DNA from: Litorilinea aerophila
GTDB taxonomy: Bacteria; Chloroflexota; Anaerolineae; Caldilineales; Caldilineaceae
DNA: 40,798 nt
Direction: 5' to 3'
Assembly: GCF_006569185.2 (NCBI RefSeq)
Contig: NZ_VIGC02000043.1
Coordinates: 1-40,798 of the forward strand
Made by a program: the position numbers and the translations under genes. Below, piece by piece: positions 33,910 through 40,798 of the stretch. The notes under the pieces were generated by a model that saw nothing but the letters and a program-made list of their open reading frames with translations, was not told the origin of the DNA and made no database searches. The first letter of the stretch is position 1. Each line of letters starts with the position of its first letter.

Positions 33910-35283
33910 TCATTTTTGCATAGTTAGTGGGATTGAATAAAGATGAGAATGCCGTAGCCTGACCGAGTGCTGTCGACGAATGGGTATACGCAAGTATTTT
34001 ACGCCGTGTGAGACAACAAGGAGCCATGCAAGACCAATAAAGAAAAATCCCTGGTAGGTCATGCTGAAAAAGATGGCCCACTCAAGCCAAAGCAACGAAA
34101 ATGCCAGTAAGCCCATTTGCCAAAACCCGATTGAGCGACGGATGGCTTTATAAAACAACCAACTCGACAATACTCCCATTACAAAAGGAATGAACAGAAT
34201 CCCTATCCAGCCAAAATCATAAAACCAGTCACCAATAGCCGTAAATACATTAAAGCCTGGCAATACAGAAGATTCACGGATAGGGCCATATCGCCCTACG
34301 GTAGGAATTACCATGCGGAATAAGGCATTGAAGGTTTTGACTCCGTAACCTAATTGCGGGTCAGGATAATCGATACGTTCTCCCAGCACAGGAATTGGCC
34401 CAGTAAAGTTTAGGTATGTATGGATGATGCCGCGCAAAAGGGTTGAATCATTTTGCAGAAAAACTGGATTAACCGCATATCCAATTCTTGTCTGTGTGCT
34501 CTCAAAATTGTCTTGAGCTCGAATTAAGCGAATATATATTGTGGCCCCAATAATAAGACTAATTAAAATCAAGTATGTAATTAGTTTTCGCACGGAAATT
34601 CGCAGCTTAGGGGCCTTGCCCAATACCAGGTGAGTTAAATAGTTACCATTAAATATTAACAACCCCGCCCATAAAATGCTTGCCCGACCCATTGAGGACA
34701 ATGCAACACCTACTACAATCAGCACCGTCCAGATCGAATACCAATTACGCCACCCTGCTAAAGCAGTATAACTGCCCGCCAAATACATGCCACAATAGGA
34801 TAAGGACACAAGATAACCAACCCATGAAGGGAAATCAAATCCATAGAGCACTCTGGTATGATAAATCACCGTAGGTTGCATAACGATCGCCGAAATCCCC
34901 CCAAAACTGCGTGCCATATAGTAAAACTGCAGTAATAAGCCCGCGCTAGCAAACAAGTACGTCAGCAAAAGAATGCGCCTAACCTTGTTCGCCAATAAAC
35001 GAGGCCCGGTATCACTAATAATACCTGATTTTTGTCTGCCTGAAACTATTCCCCCTAAGAAAGCGCCACAGATAAGCGCCAACAGGGGTAAAAATAACGC
35101 AAGTAGGGTCCCAGGGCTTAGAGGCCGATAGTTTATAATAGGCAAAGCCATCAATAAAAAAGCAAAACCAAATGGTAACGCGTAGGCCGATATTGGGGAG
35201 AAAATTTGAGCATAGAACGCTTTACTAAGTCCGATCCCAATGCCTATGAATATGACCCCTAGAGCAAGATAGATGATTGTCAT
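33910..35283 (-). CDS. Wzy-type oligosaccharide repeat-unit polymerase
   Basis: Polytopic membrane protein of 457 residues with about 12 hydrophobic segments and a large loop. Sequence of the loop, LLRGIIHTYLNFTGPIPVLG and YGVKTFNALFRMV, resembles O-antigen polymerases of the oligosaccharide repeat unit polymerase family. It would join flipped repeat units at the outer face of the membrane. It lies between the TPR protein and the glycosyltransferases. It is unrelated in sequence to the Wzy_C protein at 19606, so the locus may hold a polymerase and a separate ligase. Base composition is lower in GC than at 3-15 kb. Confidence 0.8.
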   Translation of the reverse strand: MTIIYLALGVIFIGIGIGLSKAFYAQIFSPISAYALPFGFAFLLMALPIINYRPLSPGTLLALFLPLLALICGAFLGGIVSGRQKSGIISDTGPRLLANKVRRILLLTYLFASAGLLLQFYYMARSFGGISAIVMQPTVIYHTRVLYGFDFPSWVGYLVSLSYCGMYLAGSYTALAGWRNWYSIWTVLIVVGVALSSMGRASILWAGLLIFNGNYLTHLVLGKAPKLRISVRKLITYLILISLIIGATIYIRLIRAQDNFESTQTRIGYAVNPVFLQNDSTLLRGIIHTYLNFTGPIPVLGERIDYPDPQLGYGVKTFNALFRMVIPTVGRYGPIRESSVLPGFNVFTAIGDWFYDFGWIGILFIPFVMGVLSSWLFYKAIRRSIGFWQMGLLAFSLLWLEWAIFFSMTYQGFFFIGLAWLLVVSHGVKYLRIPIRRQHSVRLRHSHLYSIPLTMQK

Positions 35284-35290
35284 TCAGTCT

Positions 35291-36424
35291 TCACCTGCTG
35301 TTTATTATCTCTTGAAGTACTGCCAATCTATCCCTAGCGGATGTAAGCTGGGGGTTGATTGCCAGAGCCTGTTTGTACAACTCAAACGCCTGGTTGATTT
35401 CGCCTCTTTGCTCATACACTTGTCCTAAATAATAATATGCCCAAGAATATTTAGGGGAAATCTCAATTGCTTGTACAAATTCACTCTCCGCTTCGACAAA
35501 TCTGCCTTGCTTCATATAAGCAACTCCAAGCAATACCCTTGATAAGATGTGTTGTGGGTTGATGCGAATGGCACGCTGAGAAAGCAGGACGATCGTATCT
35601 AGGTTAGCTGCCATATCAATCCGGGACAGTGTCTCAGCTTTATAAAAATAGCAGTCAGCAGCTTCCTTATCCGTTGCGAAATCATTTAGAGTAGTTGCTC
35701 TGTCATACACAGCCAAAGCGGTTTTCAGGTCTGGAGGGCTATACAATTCCAAATTCACCCATCCTCGTCTGCAAAAAGGACTACTCTTGCCAATCGTTAT
35801 AAACTTACTAGACCGAGAAGCACGCCGGTATGCAAGATCTGCCTTCTTCGCCATGTTATGACGCTCATAAAGAATCCCTAAACTGAACCAGGCATCCGCT
35901 AAATCAGGTTCTACAGTTGTCGCCTGTAGATACCACTTTTCAGCGACCTCGAACGGTCCATTTTCCAGTGCTTTGTTTCCTACATCGACAAATCGCTGTC
36001 CTGTAGTGCCGACCGTACGCCAAAAATCAATCGTGGCTTTTGGGTCGGCCGTTTCCATTATGCTGCTGACAGACGCAATAATAGGCAAATCAGTATTGCC
36101 GAACTCCCTCCATATCTCTGCCGCACTTTCCACATTTCCTTGGAGAGCCAAAACAATAACCATTCCACGCTTCGCAGACTGGTTTGTCGGATGAAAAAAG
36201 AGAGCTTGCTGGAATAAAGACTCAATCCGCCTCCACTGCTGTTGCTCGGATACTTCTGGAGATGCAAAAACCGTGTGGTTCAGAAAAATATTAGTGACAT
36301 TAGTCCATGCACAGGCAATTAGCCAAGATGACGATTCGAACACAAGTATCGAAAAGAAGGCTACAATGACTAATATCCAACGAGCATGCTTGAATAAAAT
36401 AGGAACCTGAAGAGTATCGAGCAT
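35291..36424 (-). CDS. Membrane-anchored TPR-repeat protein
   Basis: 377 residues from ATG 36424 (GTG 36454 possible). One N-terminal membrane helix (WILVIVAFFSILVFESSSWL) is followed by TPR-like helix pairs: for example YLQATTVEPDLADAWFSLGILYERHNMAK at about 180, SQRAIRINPQHILSRVLLGVAYMKQG, and FELYKQALAINPQLTSARDRL near the C-terminus. TPR proteins in polysaccharide loci often scaffold polymerase or export complexes. The adjacent polymerase gene (7-nt gap) supports that, but partner and role are not known. Confidence 0.8.
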   Translation of the reverse strand: MLDTLQVPILFKHARWILVIVAFFSILVFESSSWLIACAWTNVTNIFLNHTVFASPEVSEQQQWRRIESLFQQALFFHPTNQSAKRGMVIVLALQGNVESAAEIWREFGNTDLPIIASVSSIMETADPKATIDFWRTVGTTGQRFVDVGNKALENGPFEVAEKWYLQATTVEPDLADAWFSLGILYERHNMAKKADLAYRRASRSSKFITIGKSSPFCRRGWVNLELYSPPDLKTALAVYDRATTLNDFATDKEAADCYFYKAETLSRIDMAANLDTIVLLSQRAIRINPQHILSRVLLGVAYMKQGRFVEAESEFVQAIEISPKYSWAYYYLGQVYEQRGEINQAFELYKQALAINPQLTSARDRLAVLQEIINSR

Positions 36425-36532
36425 TTTACTATGTTTGCACTTTTTGTCTAGCACCAGAGGTAGCGCTCGTCGCTGAACGCCGATTCCTCAGGAGGGAGAG
36501 CCGAAAACTGCAAAGATAGTGGACATTTCTGT

Positions 36533-37984
36533 TTAGCGCTGAAACGCGAGAAGAGAACGGAGGAATGTCATTGATCCCTCGGGTATCCAACCATCGTTCT
36601 TAAGCACAAATACAAAACAAAATACATATACTGGCAGGACCAGTGACAAAACGAGAAATGCTGACGCGTGCCTGACACCCAACCAACTGATCCCAAGGGC
36701 AATTCCACAAATAGACAGAAGTCGCAAACTGGTTCCTGATGAAATCATCTGTCGCTTGAACTTTTGCTGGACCACCATAACCATTAGCAAAAACCCGGCG
36801 AATTCTATCCCGGTGGAAACGATGCTGGCTCCGATATAGCCCCACTTAGGAATGCTCAACGCGTAACTAATCAAGCCGCCCACGCCAATAACACTCATAA
36901 TTCTAGCAACGGTATTTTCGGAATGGAGTGCGTTTAATGTTGCCAGCAATAGACTGCTACCAAACACAAAAAAACTTGCCCACGCTAAAATCTGCAACGC
37001 TAAAACTGCAGGTGTATACTGTGATCCATACACCAGTTGAATTATCTCAGGCGCAAGAACGGTCAAACTCAAACTAATGGGAAATGCTATACCCATCAGA
37101 ATAAGCAAGAGTCTGCGGACCAATTGGTAAACTCTCTCCGATGATTCTTTGCATAAAATAGGGTAAATCCCGTCCATCAATGTACGCGGGAGAAGGCTAA
37201 CAAGCGTAGCGAGCTTGTAGGCCGATGAATACCAGGCAACCGGCTGAACACCTGAAAATATACCCAAAAGAACAGTGTCGGCACGCATATACATGCCATT
37301 AAACATATCGTAGAGAGCAAAGGGCGTAGACTGCTTAAGCAATTGACGAATATTGTATTTACTGTTGTGGGGTAGAGCTACTGATGACAGTTGCGGGGTT
37401 CGTCTTCGAATTAACACTGACGAGATTAAGACCTCGCTGAGATTCACTATCGCCAGAACGAGGCAGATCATCAGCAAATCCGGACGAATCAAAATCACAA
37501 TTAGAATCAGCGATAATCTAGCAATATTGCTGATTGCACCGATATAGGTTTGCAAATGCATCCATTCGTGTGCACGAAATACTGCCCGGTTCAGAAGAGC
37601 AAAGGATTTCGCAATCTGAGAAACAGCCAATAACACAAATGCTGCACCTAAGAGCGTGTTTTTAAAATAGTCTAGCTTGAAGGCAATACCGATAATGATT
37701 AATAGTCCAAACAAACTGAGGAGGACTTTCGTTGCAATGGCGGTTCTCAGGTAACGAGCGGTGTCTTCAGGTTTCTGGGCAACTTGTCTCAGGGAGAAAG
37801 GTGTTAACCCAAAATCGTACAATGGCGTAAAAAAAGCAATAAATGCGAGCCAAAGTGAATACTGTCCAAAACCCGTTGGCCCCAACCGCCGTGCTAATAC
37901 AGCGGTCACGATCATACTCAATCCCAGTTCAATTGCTGTAGCAGCAGATAGCCAGGTAAAATTTCGTAAAATTCGCCGAATCAT
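36533..37984 (-). CDS. Wzx-like lipid-linked oligosaccharide flippase
   Basis: Polytopic MOP-superfamily membrane protein of 483 residues with about 12-14 helices. The N-terminus NFTWLSAATAIELGLSMIVTAVLARRLGP and GFGQYSLWLAFIAFFTPLYDFG, with the polar DFG in the first loops, are typical of polysaccharide exporters (PF01943). It would move the undecaprenyl-linked repeat unit across the inner membrane. ATG 37984 is chosen over GTG 37993. It sits between the family-2 glycosyltransferase gene (29-nt gap) and the TPR gene. Confidence 0.9.
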   Translation of the reverse strand: MIRRILRNFTWLSAATAIELGLSMIVTAVLARRLGPTGFGQYSLWLAFIAFFTPLYDFGLTPFSLRQVAQKPEDTARYLRTAIATKVLLSLFGLLIIIGIAFKLDYFKNTLLGAAFVLLAVSQIAKSFALLNRAVFRAHEWMHLQTYIGAISNIARLSLILIVILIRPDLLMICLVLAIVNLSEVLISSVLIRRRTPQLSSVALPHNSKYNIRQLLKQSTPFALYDMFNGMYMRADTVLLGIFSGVQPVAWYSSAYKLATLVSLLPRTLMDGIYPILCKESSERVYQLVRRLLLILMGIAFPISLSLTVLAPEIIQLVYGSQYTPAVLALQILAWASFFVFGSSLLLATLNALHSENTVARIMSVIGVGGLISYALSIPKWGYIGASIVSTGIEFAGFLLMVMVVQQKFKRQMISSGTSLRLLSICGIALGISWLGVRHASAFLVLSLVLPVYVFCFVFVLKNDGWIPEGSMTFLRSLLAFQR

Positions 37985-38013
37985 TTGCACCACACATTAT
38001 GGGATTGCAATAG

Positions 38014-39012
38014 CTACTTCGGCAAGAAATCCATCGCACCTCCGGACCCTTTGAGCATTCGTCTAACTGCGGCCGGGACCAGATGCCGAAATGTTGCCAA
38101 GTAGGATATGGGGTTTAGCCAAACACCAGGATCATAATGGTTTGCCGCCCTCATCATTTCCAATGCCATACGCGGCTCCCGCCGGTAAACCAACCACCAA
38201 AATGCCTTTGCAGCCATGCTCTTTGTAGAGAACGCTCGGATAGCTTTTTTTCGCAATGCACGCAAGTGGTCTTGCTCGGAAGAGAGACTGCCGAACACAC
38301 TATTGAGCACCCGGTATGGTTCTGTCGCACCTTCGGGAGAAATTGTACCGCGTTTGGAGATTGCCTGGGGCAGCCTTCTCCAATCCAGGAGTGGTTCCGA
38401 GATATACCCCACATCATACTGCGCGCTGAGCTTGAGCCATAACTCATAGTCTCCAGCGTATGTCCACCCTTCATTTATACCACCAACAGAAAAATAGTGA
38501 TTGCGACGGAAAATCACCGAAGGACTACAAATAAGATTTCCTCGAAGCACTAGATCTCTAAACACTTCGGTTCCCGGAATTATTCCCGTCGACTTATACG
38601 GATAAACTACTCGTTTCACTACTCCTTCCGAGTCAATAATACGATAAGCTGTATGAACAAAGCTGACATTTGGGTATTTCACCAAGAAATCAATCGCTTT
38701 TTCAAAATAATCGGGAGCGCAAGTATCATCCCCTTCTGCCCGCGCAACAAAATCAGCTTCACACCATGAGAGAGCTTCTTCATAACTTTGGTAAACGCCG
38801 ATATTTTGATCGTGAAGTATTAATTTTTTTAATTGTGGCACATTTCTCAACTCCCGCTGAAGCACTTCTGCGCTATGATCAGTTGAAAAATCATCCAAAA
38901 CTATCCATTCAAAATCCTTGAAAGTTTGAGTACATATTGAACGAATGCGCTCCTGAAGGAAAGGAGCTTGGTTGTAAACCAGTGTTATAACGCTTAGCGT
39001 CGGTTTTCTCAT
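38014..39012 (-). CDS. Glycosyltransferase family 2
   Basis: Inverting GT-A glycosyltransferase of 332 residues. The N-terminal nucleotide-binding strand is LSVITLVYNQAPFLQERIRS, the first Asp pair is in WIVLDDFSTDHSAEVLQREL, and the metal-binding DxD-type site is VARAEGDDTCAPDYFEKA. Acceptor region GGINEGWTYAGDYELWLKLS is also typical. Its ATG shares a base with the stop codon of the truncated dehydrogenase gene upstream (TAATG), so a deletion or recombination has made them directly adjacent. The open frame continues upstream, but that part is an out-of-frame reading of the dehydrogenase gene. Low-GC composition contrasts with the neighbour. Confidence 0.92.
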   Translation of the reverse strand: MRKPTLSVITLVYNQAPFLQERIRSICTQTFKDFEWIVLDDFSTDHSAEVLQRELRNVPQLKKLILHDQNIGVYQSYEEALSWCEADFVARAEGDDTCAPDYFEKAIDFLVKYPNVSFVHTAYRIIDSEGVVKRVVYPYKSTGIIPGTEVFRDLVLRGNLICSPSVIFRRNHYFSVGGINEGWTYAGDYELWLKLSAQYDVGYISEPLLDWRRLPQAISKRGTISPEGATEPYRVLNSVFGSLSSEQDHLRALRKKAIRAFSTKSMAAKAFWWLVYRREPRMALEMMRAANHYDPGVWLNPISYLATFRHLVPAAVRRMLKGSGGAMDFLPK

Positions 39013-39317
39013 TAACAATCCCTGTACTCTCGTGCTGTCGAATAAACCAGACTCAGGCCCAACTTGTCGCACATCATGAGCAGCTCGTTGGCCAGGCCGA
39101 TGTTCACCATGCGGAAGGTGTTCTCGAAGAGCTTGACCATCTCCGCCGCATCCGGAGAAGACACCGGAACCAAGGTCTCGATGGCCTGGCCGTAGAAGGC
39201 CATGGCCACCTCCAGGCACGCGGGCGTCACCCCGCCGATGACCTTGGGTGTGTTCTGGGTGGTCCAGTCCGTGCGCCCCGGGTCCACCCGCTCCGGCGAG
39301 AAGGCGAGATAGAACGC

Positions 39318-39418
39318 CTCGCCGACGAACGATGGTCGTTGGTCGTTCGTCCATGGGTGTTCGTCGTTGGCCGGCCGTCGCGGGCCATCGCCTCCATACC
39401 GGCGCGCATACCCGGCCT
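39318..39418 (-). repeat. Repeat-derived insertion 2 in truncated dehydrogenase
   Basis: DNA reads GACGAACGATGGTCGTTGGTCG and similar, made of GGTCGTT-type units. It encodes ARRYGGDGPRRPANDEHPW and more between the LPQLEAG and FYLAFSPERV blocks, the same loop where the 7930-9327 gene has its second insertion. The frame is kept. Confidence 0.6.
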
Positions 39419-39631
39419 CCAACTGAGGAAGCACGACTTCCCGGGTCGTCCCCGGATAAGTGGTGGACTCCAGCACGACGACCATGCCCGGGTGCAGGTG
39501 CTCGGCAATGGCCTTGCTGGCGGCCACGATGTAGGAGATATCCGGGTCGCCGGTCTTGCTCAGAGGCGTGGGTACGCAGATGGAGACCGCGTCGCATTCG
39601 GCCAGGACGGAGAAGTCGGTGGTGGCGGAAA

Positions 39632-39745
39632 GACGACCATGGACGATAGACGATAGACGATGGCCGGAGACCGACGAACGACCATCGTCGGACGCCGAAG
39701 GCTGCTTGTGGGTCCATAGCCGTCCATCGGAGGCTGTCTGCTGCC
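39632..39745 (-). repeat. Repeat-derived insertion 1 in truncated dehydrogenase
   Basis: Plus-strand reading has GGACGATAGACGATAGACGATGG, then GACGAACGACCATCGTCGGACG. It encodes QQTASDGRLWTHKQPSASDD and more between VPSERLARVLEA and LSATTDF, the same loop as insertion 1 of the paralogue. The frame is kept. Confidence 0.6.
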
Positions 39746-39977
39746 GGGCGACCGTCGCCTCTAGCACCCGGGCCAATCTCTCCGAGGGCACATCTTCCAC
39801 ATAGGACTCGCCCCGGTTGATGGCGTCTACTTTGCGGGGGTCCACGTCGATGCCGATGACGCGGTAGCCGGCCTCCGCGAAGACCACGGCCAAAGGCAGG
39901 CCCACGTAGCCCAGGCCGATCACGGCCACGGTGGCGGTACGATTCTGAAATTTGGCTATAGTCTCCTGGGGTATCAC

Positions 39978-40585
39978 GGATGTTCCTCCTTGACCGAGAG
40001 GGACGAGAATACCCCAGGGACACAACAGCGTAGATTTCGGAAAACCATACGTTTGTCGGTATATACCTATGACTCCCCTGCAAGAAGGGCATTTTTGAAC
40101 GCAAAGGCGCAGAGGGCGCAAAGGCGCAGAGAAACACAAGAGAGAATTGCTCTAATCAGCGTTCATCTACGTGGGTCAGCGTCCTCATTTGACCTTTGTG
40201 GAGCAGAGCCAATCATGGATCGGATTCAGAAGCAAGTTGAAGCGTAAAGGTTGTCTGCCGGCGTCAATCATATCGCCCGCCGATAATTCCGACAAATTGC
40301 TCTTCCCTTTGATAGACACCTAGAATCCATTTGCCGCGTATTCATCCGAGGTCCTCCCCCCAGTCATCACAGCGTCCATCAGCGTGACTCAGCGCCCCAC
40401 TTATCCCCTTTGCAGCGGTCACGTATTGCAGCGGTCACATATGGAAATGCGACCTACGTTTCCTCCCGATTATGGCAATCAGTATCCTATCAGCGTTCAT
40501 CTGCGTGAGTCAGCGTCCTCATTTAACTCTCCACGGGAGAAACAACACCGTGGCCAAGGGGGATACGTCCGCCAGGCGTGGCCAG
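39978..40585. other. Gene-free region with repeats
   Basis: No secure gene is seen. It contains the ribosome site of the truncated dehydrogenase, the third MITE-like copy, and at 40488-40527 a partial copy of its inner end (ATCAGCGTTCATCTGCGTGAGTCAGCGTCCTCATTTAAC). A weak coding trace on the minus strand near 40258-40330 (WILGVYQREEQFVGIIGG) could be the end of a lost gene but cannot be assigned. Confidence 0.5.
40078..40203. mobile_element. MITE-like element, copy 3
   Basis: 126-bp copy in the opposite orientation to copies 1 and 2. Left end CTGCAAGAAGGGCA, right end TGACCTTTGTGGAG (degenerate). Interior AACGCAAAGGCGCAGAGGGCGCAAAGGCGCAGAG and AATCAGCGTTCATCTACGTGGGTCAGCGTCC. The left flank GACTCCC and right flank AGAGCC match copy 1 outward of the terminal repeats. 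Confidence 0.55.
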
Positions 40586-40798
40586 TTACGTTGTATTGTG
40601 GGACTCCCCTGCAAGAAGGGCATTTTTAACGCAAAGGCGCAGGGGCACAAAGAAACGCAGGGGAGAATCACCCGAATCAGCGTTCATCTGCGTGGGTCTA
40701 CGTCCTGGTAACAATCGACAATTATCGTCGGTGGGGACGATGTGCTTGATAGTGATGGCATCCTTTTCTACGACGATGTGATCAATTAACAACCGAAT
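40586..40798 (-). CDS. 3' fragment of a gene running off the right edge, possibly recombinase
   Basis: The minus-strand frame reads IRLLIDHIVVEKDAITIKHI then VPTDDNCRLLPGRR, and runs into repeat-coded residues (PTQMNADSGDSPLRFFVPLR) before stopping at 40586. The first part resembles the C-terminal end of serine recombinases, which often ends in an LIDRVVV-x-EIRYVIP pattern. Only about 35 native residues are inside the window and the 5' part lies beyond it, so the call is tentative. The last 35 or so residues come from the MITE-like copy 4. Confidence 0.35.
   Translation of the reverse strand: MRLLIDHIVVEKDAITIKHIVPTDDNCRLLPGRRPTQMNADSGDSPLRFFVPLRLCVKNALLAGESHNTT
40609..40706. mobile_element. 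MITE-like element, copy 4 (truncated)
   Basis: Same orientation as copy 3. The left end with GACTCCCCTGCAAGAAGGGC is intact; the similarity stops in GTGGGTCTACGTCC at about 40706, before the second terminal repeat. It lies immediately downstream of, or within the tail of, the gene fragment at the right edge. Confidence 0.5.

Larger units (their letters stand above)
39012..39977 (-). pseudogene. Truncated UDP-sugar 6-dehydrogenase, second copy
   Basis: 321 residues from a GTG at 39977, with AAGGAGG eight bases upstream. N-terminal domain is complete: VAVIGLGYVGLPLAVVFAEA, VPTPLSKTGDPDISYIVAAS, FYLAFSPERVDPGRTDWTT and LFENTFRMVNIGLANEL. The match to the copy at 7930-9327 stops after MCDKLGL; the remaining 180 residues, with the catalytic Cys motif GGHCIPID and the C-terminal domain, are replaced by SLVYSTAREYRDC and a stop. 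It is therefore inactive as a dehydrogenase. It carries two in-frame insertions at the same places as its paralogue, but made from a different repeat (GACGATAGACGATAGACGATGG at about 39632-39745 and CGAACGATGGTCGTTGGTCG at about 39318-39418). Confidence 0.88.

Noticed and set aside
38014-40137. A 707-codon frame considered as a fusion protein ending in a glycosyltransferase
   Set aside because: The first about 375 residues are an out-of-frame reading of the truncated dehydrogenase; the true glycosyltransferase starts at 39012.

Overview
The window is GC-rich bacterial DNA. The gene set and its dispersed repeats suggest a filamentous Chloroflexota (Anaerolineae/Caldilineae-like) genome: a flavin-dependent thymidylate synthase, a secreted TolB-like protein with a long Thr-Pro linker, many MNT/HEPN-type modules, and short repeats reading like CGCAAAGGCGCAAAG and ATCTGCGT. 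The taxonomic call is an inference from style, not from a marker gene. No rRNA, tRNA or CRISPR array was seen.

Layout. (1) 1-451: gene-free, with small GC-rich palindromes. (2) 452-2528, minus strand: an OmpR-type response regulator and its sensor kinase, with a 13-bp tandem repeat just upstream. (3) 3039-13635, plus strand: a tightly packed probable operon. It holds an unusual double ThyX, CysD and a CysN-CysC fusion (ATP sulfurylase plus APS kinase, giving PAPS), an intact MntA/HepT toxin-antitoxin pair, a UDP-sugar 6-dehydrogenase, a GDP-fucose-synthase-like epimerase and a bifunctional fucokinase/GDP-fucose pyrophosphorylase. A separate gene for a secreted beta-propeller protein follows. 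(4) 15.6-19.5 kb: a graveyard of toxin-antitoxin modules (UPF0175 with truncated DUF3368, two MNT/HEPN pairs whose HEPN cores are deleted, further nucleotidyltransferases and an Rpn nuclease), plus a small MITE with a 10-bp target duplication. (5) 19.6-39.0 kb: a polysaccharide assembly island, more AT-rich in most of its length and mostly on the minus strand. It encodes an O-antigen ligase/polymerase, a membrane NDP-sugar 4,6-dehydratase, an initiating sugar-phosphate transferase, a split transketolase, two DegT aminotransferases, a GNAT acetyltransferase, three glycosyltransferases, a second polymerase, a TPR protein and a Wzx-like flippase. (6) 39.0-40.8 kb: a truncated second UDP-sugar dehydrogenase at the island edge, then repeats and a gene fragment running off the right edge.

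Together the genes make nucleotide sugars (UDP-uronic acid, 4-keto-6-deoxy and amino sugars, GDP-fucose-like sugars), load the first sugar on a lipid carrier, extend, flip and polymerise the repeat unit. PAPS from CysD/CysNC could feed sulfation, but no sulfotransferase is present here.

The most notable observations are: a ThyX carrying a degenerate duplicate of itself; two paralogous dehydrogenases that both carry repeat-derived in-frame insertions at the same two loops; parallel deletions of HEPN toxin cores; a shared hairpin leader in front of two different TA modules; two MITE-like families; duplicated DegT 3' ends flanking a TumA/TumE module; and a split-transketolase/DegT/GNAT unit that may make an unusual sugar.
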